Of a stretch of 32,289 nt of DNA, positions 32,239 through 32,289 are shown in pieces. A model generated the notes under the pieces. It was not told the DNA's origin. It did not search any database and was given only the letters and a program-made list of their open reading frames with translations. Source of the stretch: Paraneptunicella sp964228975 (GTDB lineage Bacteria > Pseudomonadota > Gammaproteobacteria > Enterobacterales > Alteromonadaceae); NCBI GenBank assembly GCA_964228975.1, contig CAXRCC010000123.1, forward strand, positions 1 to 32,289, read 5' to 3'. Positions within the stretch are counted from its first letter, which is position 1, and every line of letters begins with the position of its first letter. Made by a program: the position numbers and the translations under genes.

Positions 32239-32289
32239 AGATCGGAAGAGCACACGTCTGAACTCCAGTCACGAGAGAGCATCTCGTAT
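32239..32289. other. Illumina TruSeq adapter with i7 index (right end)
   Basis: Bases 32239-32272 are the TruSeq index adapter (AGATCGGAAGAGCACACGTC onward). Bases 32273-32280 (GAGAGAGC) sit where the 8-base i7 index belongs, and ATCTCGTAT continues the P7 side. All 51 bases are technical. Confidence 0.97.

Noticed and set aside
1..32289. CRISPR array, tRNA, rRNA, insertion sequence or prophage
   Set aside because: No regularly spaced repeats, no cloverleaf or rRNA signatures, and no transposase, integrase or phage structural gene were seen.

Overview
The window looks like a chromosomal stretch of a marine-type gammaproteobacterium, possibly Alteromonadales-like. This rests on the prfB-lysS pair with the classical RF2 frameshift site, two large TonB-dependent receptors, an AcrAB-type RND pump with a divergent LysR regulator, a secreted PPC-tailed subtilase and the moderate GC content. 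The genus assignment is an inference. Both ends carry Illumina TruSeq adapter sequence (1-20 and 32239-32289), so the termini are technical. I see no rRNA, tRNA, insertion sequence, phage or CRISPR.

Layout, left to right. A TonB-dependent receptor lies at 192-2432 (-). A two-gene minus-strand operon (5868 to 2832) pairs a glutathione-synthetase-like ATP-grasp ligase with a protein that fuses an N-formylglutamate-amidohydrolase-like domain to a DUF1704/MATCAP-type metallopeptidase. Next is a seven-gene minus-strand cluster (15599 to 6101): TonB-dependent receptor, AraC-type regulator, BASS-family transporter, NAD-dependent epimerase/dehydrogenase, haem-c beta-propeller protein, MFS transporter and SDR. 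The last five overlap or touch. Then come prfB-lysS (+), a convergent RND efflux operon (-) with a divergent LysR regulator (+), a RomA/NAPE-PLD-like metallo-hydrolase (-), and two tandem paralogous beta-barrel porins (-). An 830-bp AT-rich intergenic region follows, then a subtilisin-like exoprotease (+) and a D-Ala-D-Ala-ligase-like ATP-grasp enzyme (+).

How the genes may work together. The 6.1-15.6 kb cluster reads as one uptake-and-processing island: outer-membrane import, inner-membrane import by the BASS protein, oxidation or epimerisation by two Rossmann enzymes, a periplasmic haem protein, and MFS export. Its substrate is unknown; a steroid- or terpenoid-like hydrophobic molecule is my guess. 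The ligase plus DUF1704 pair is the most intriguing unit. Eukaryotes use an ATP-grasp ligase (TTL) and a DUF1704-family carboxypeptidase (MATCAP) as opposing enzymes of tubulin tyrosination, and here a bacterial ligase and a DUF1704 peptidase are translationally coupled.

Smaller items worth attention are a long hairpin terminator abutting the araC-type start, a candidate 35-residue membrane protein between the porins, an S/T/N-rich 8-residue tandem repeat inside the epimerase, and several operator-like palindromes.
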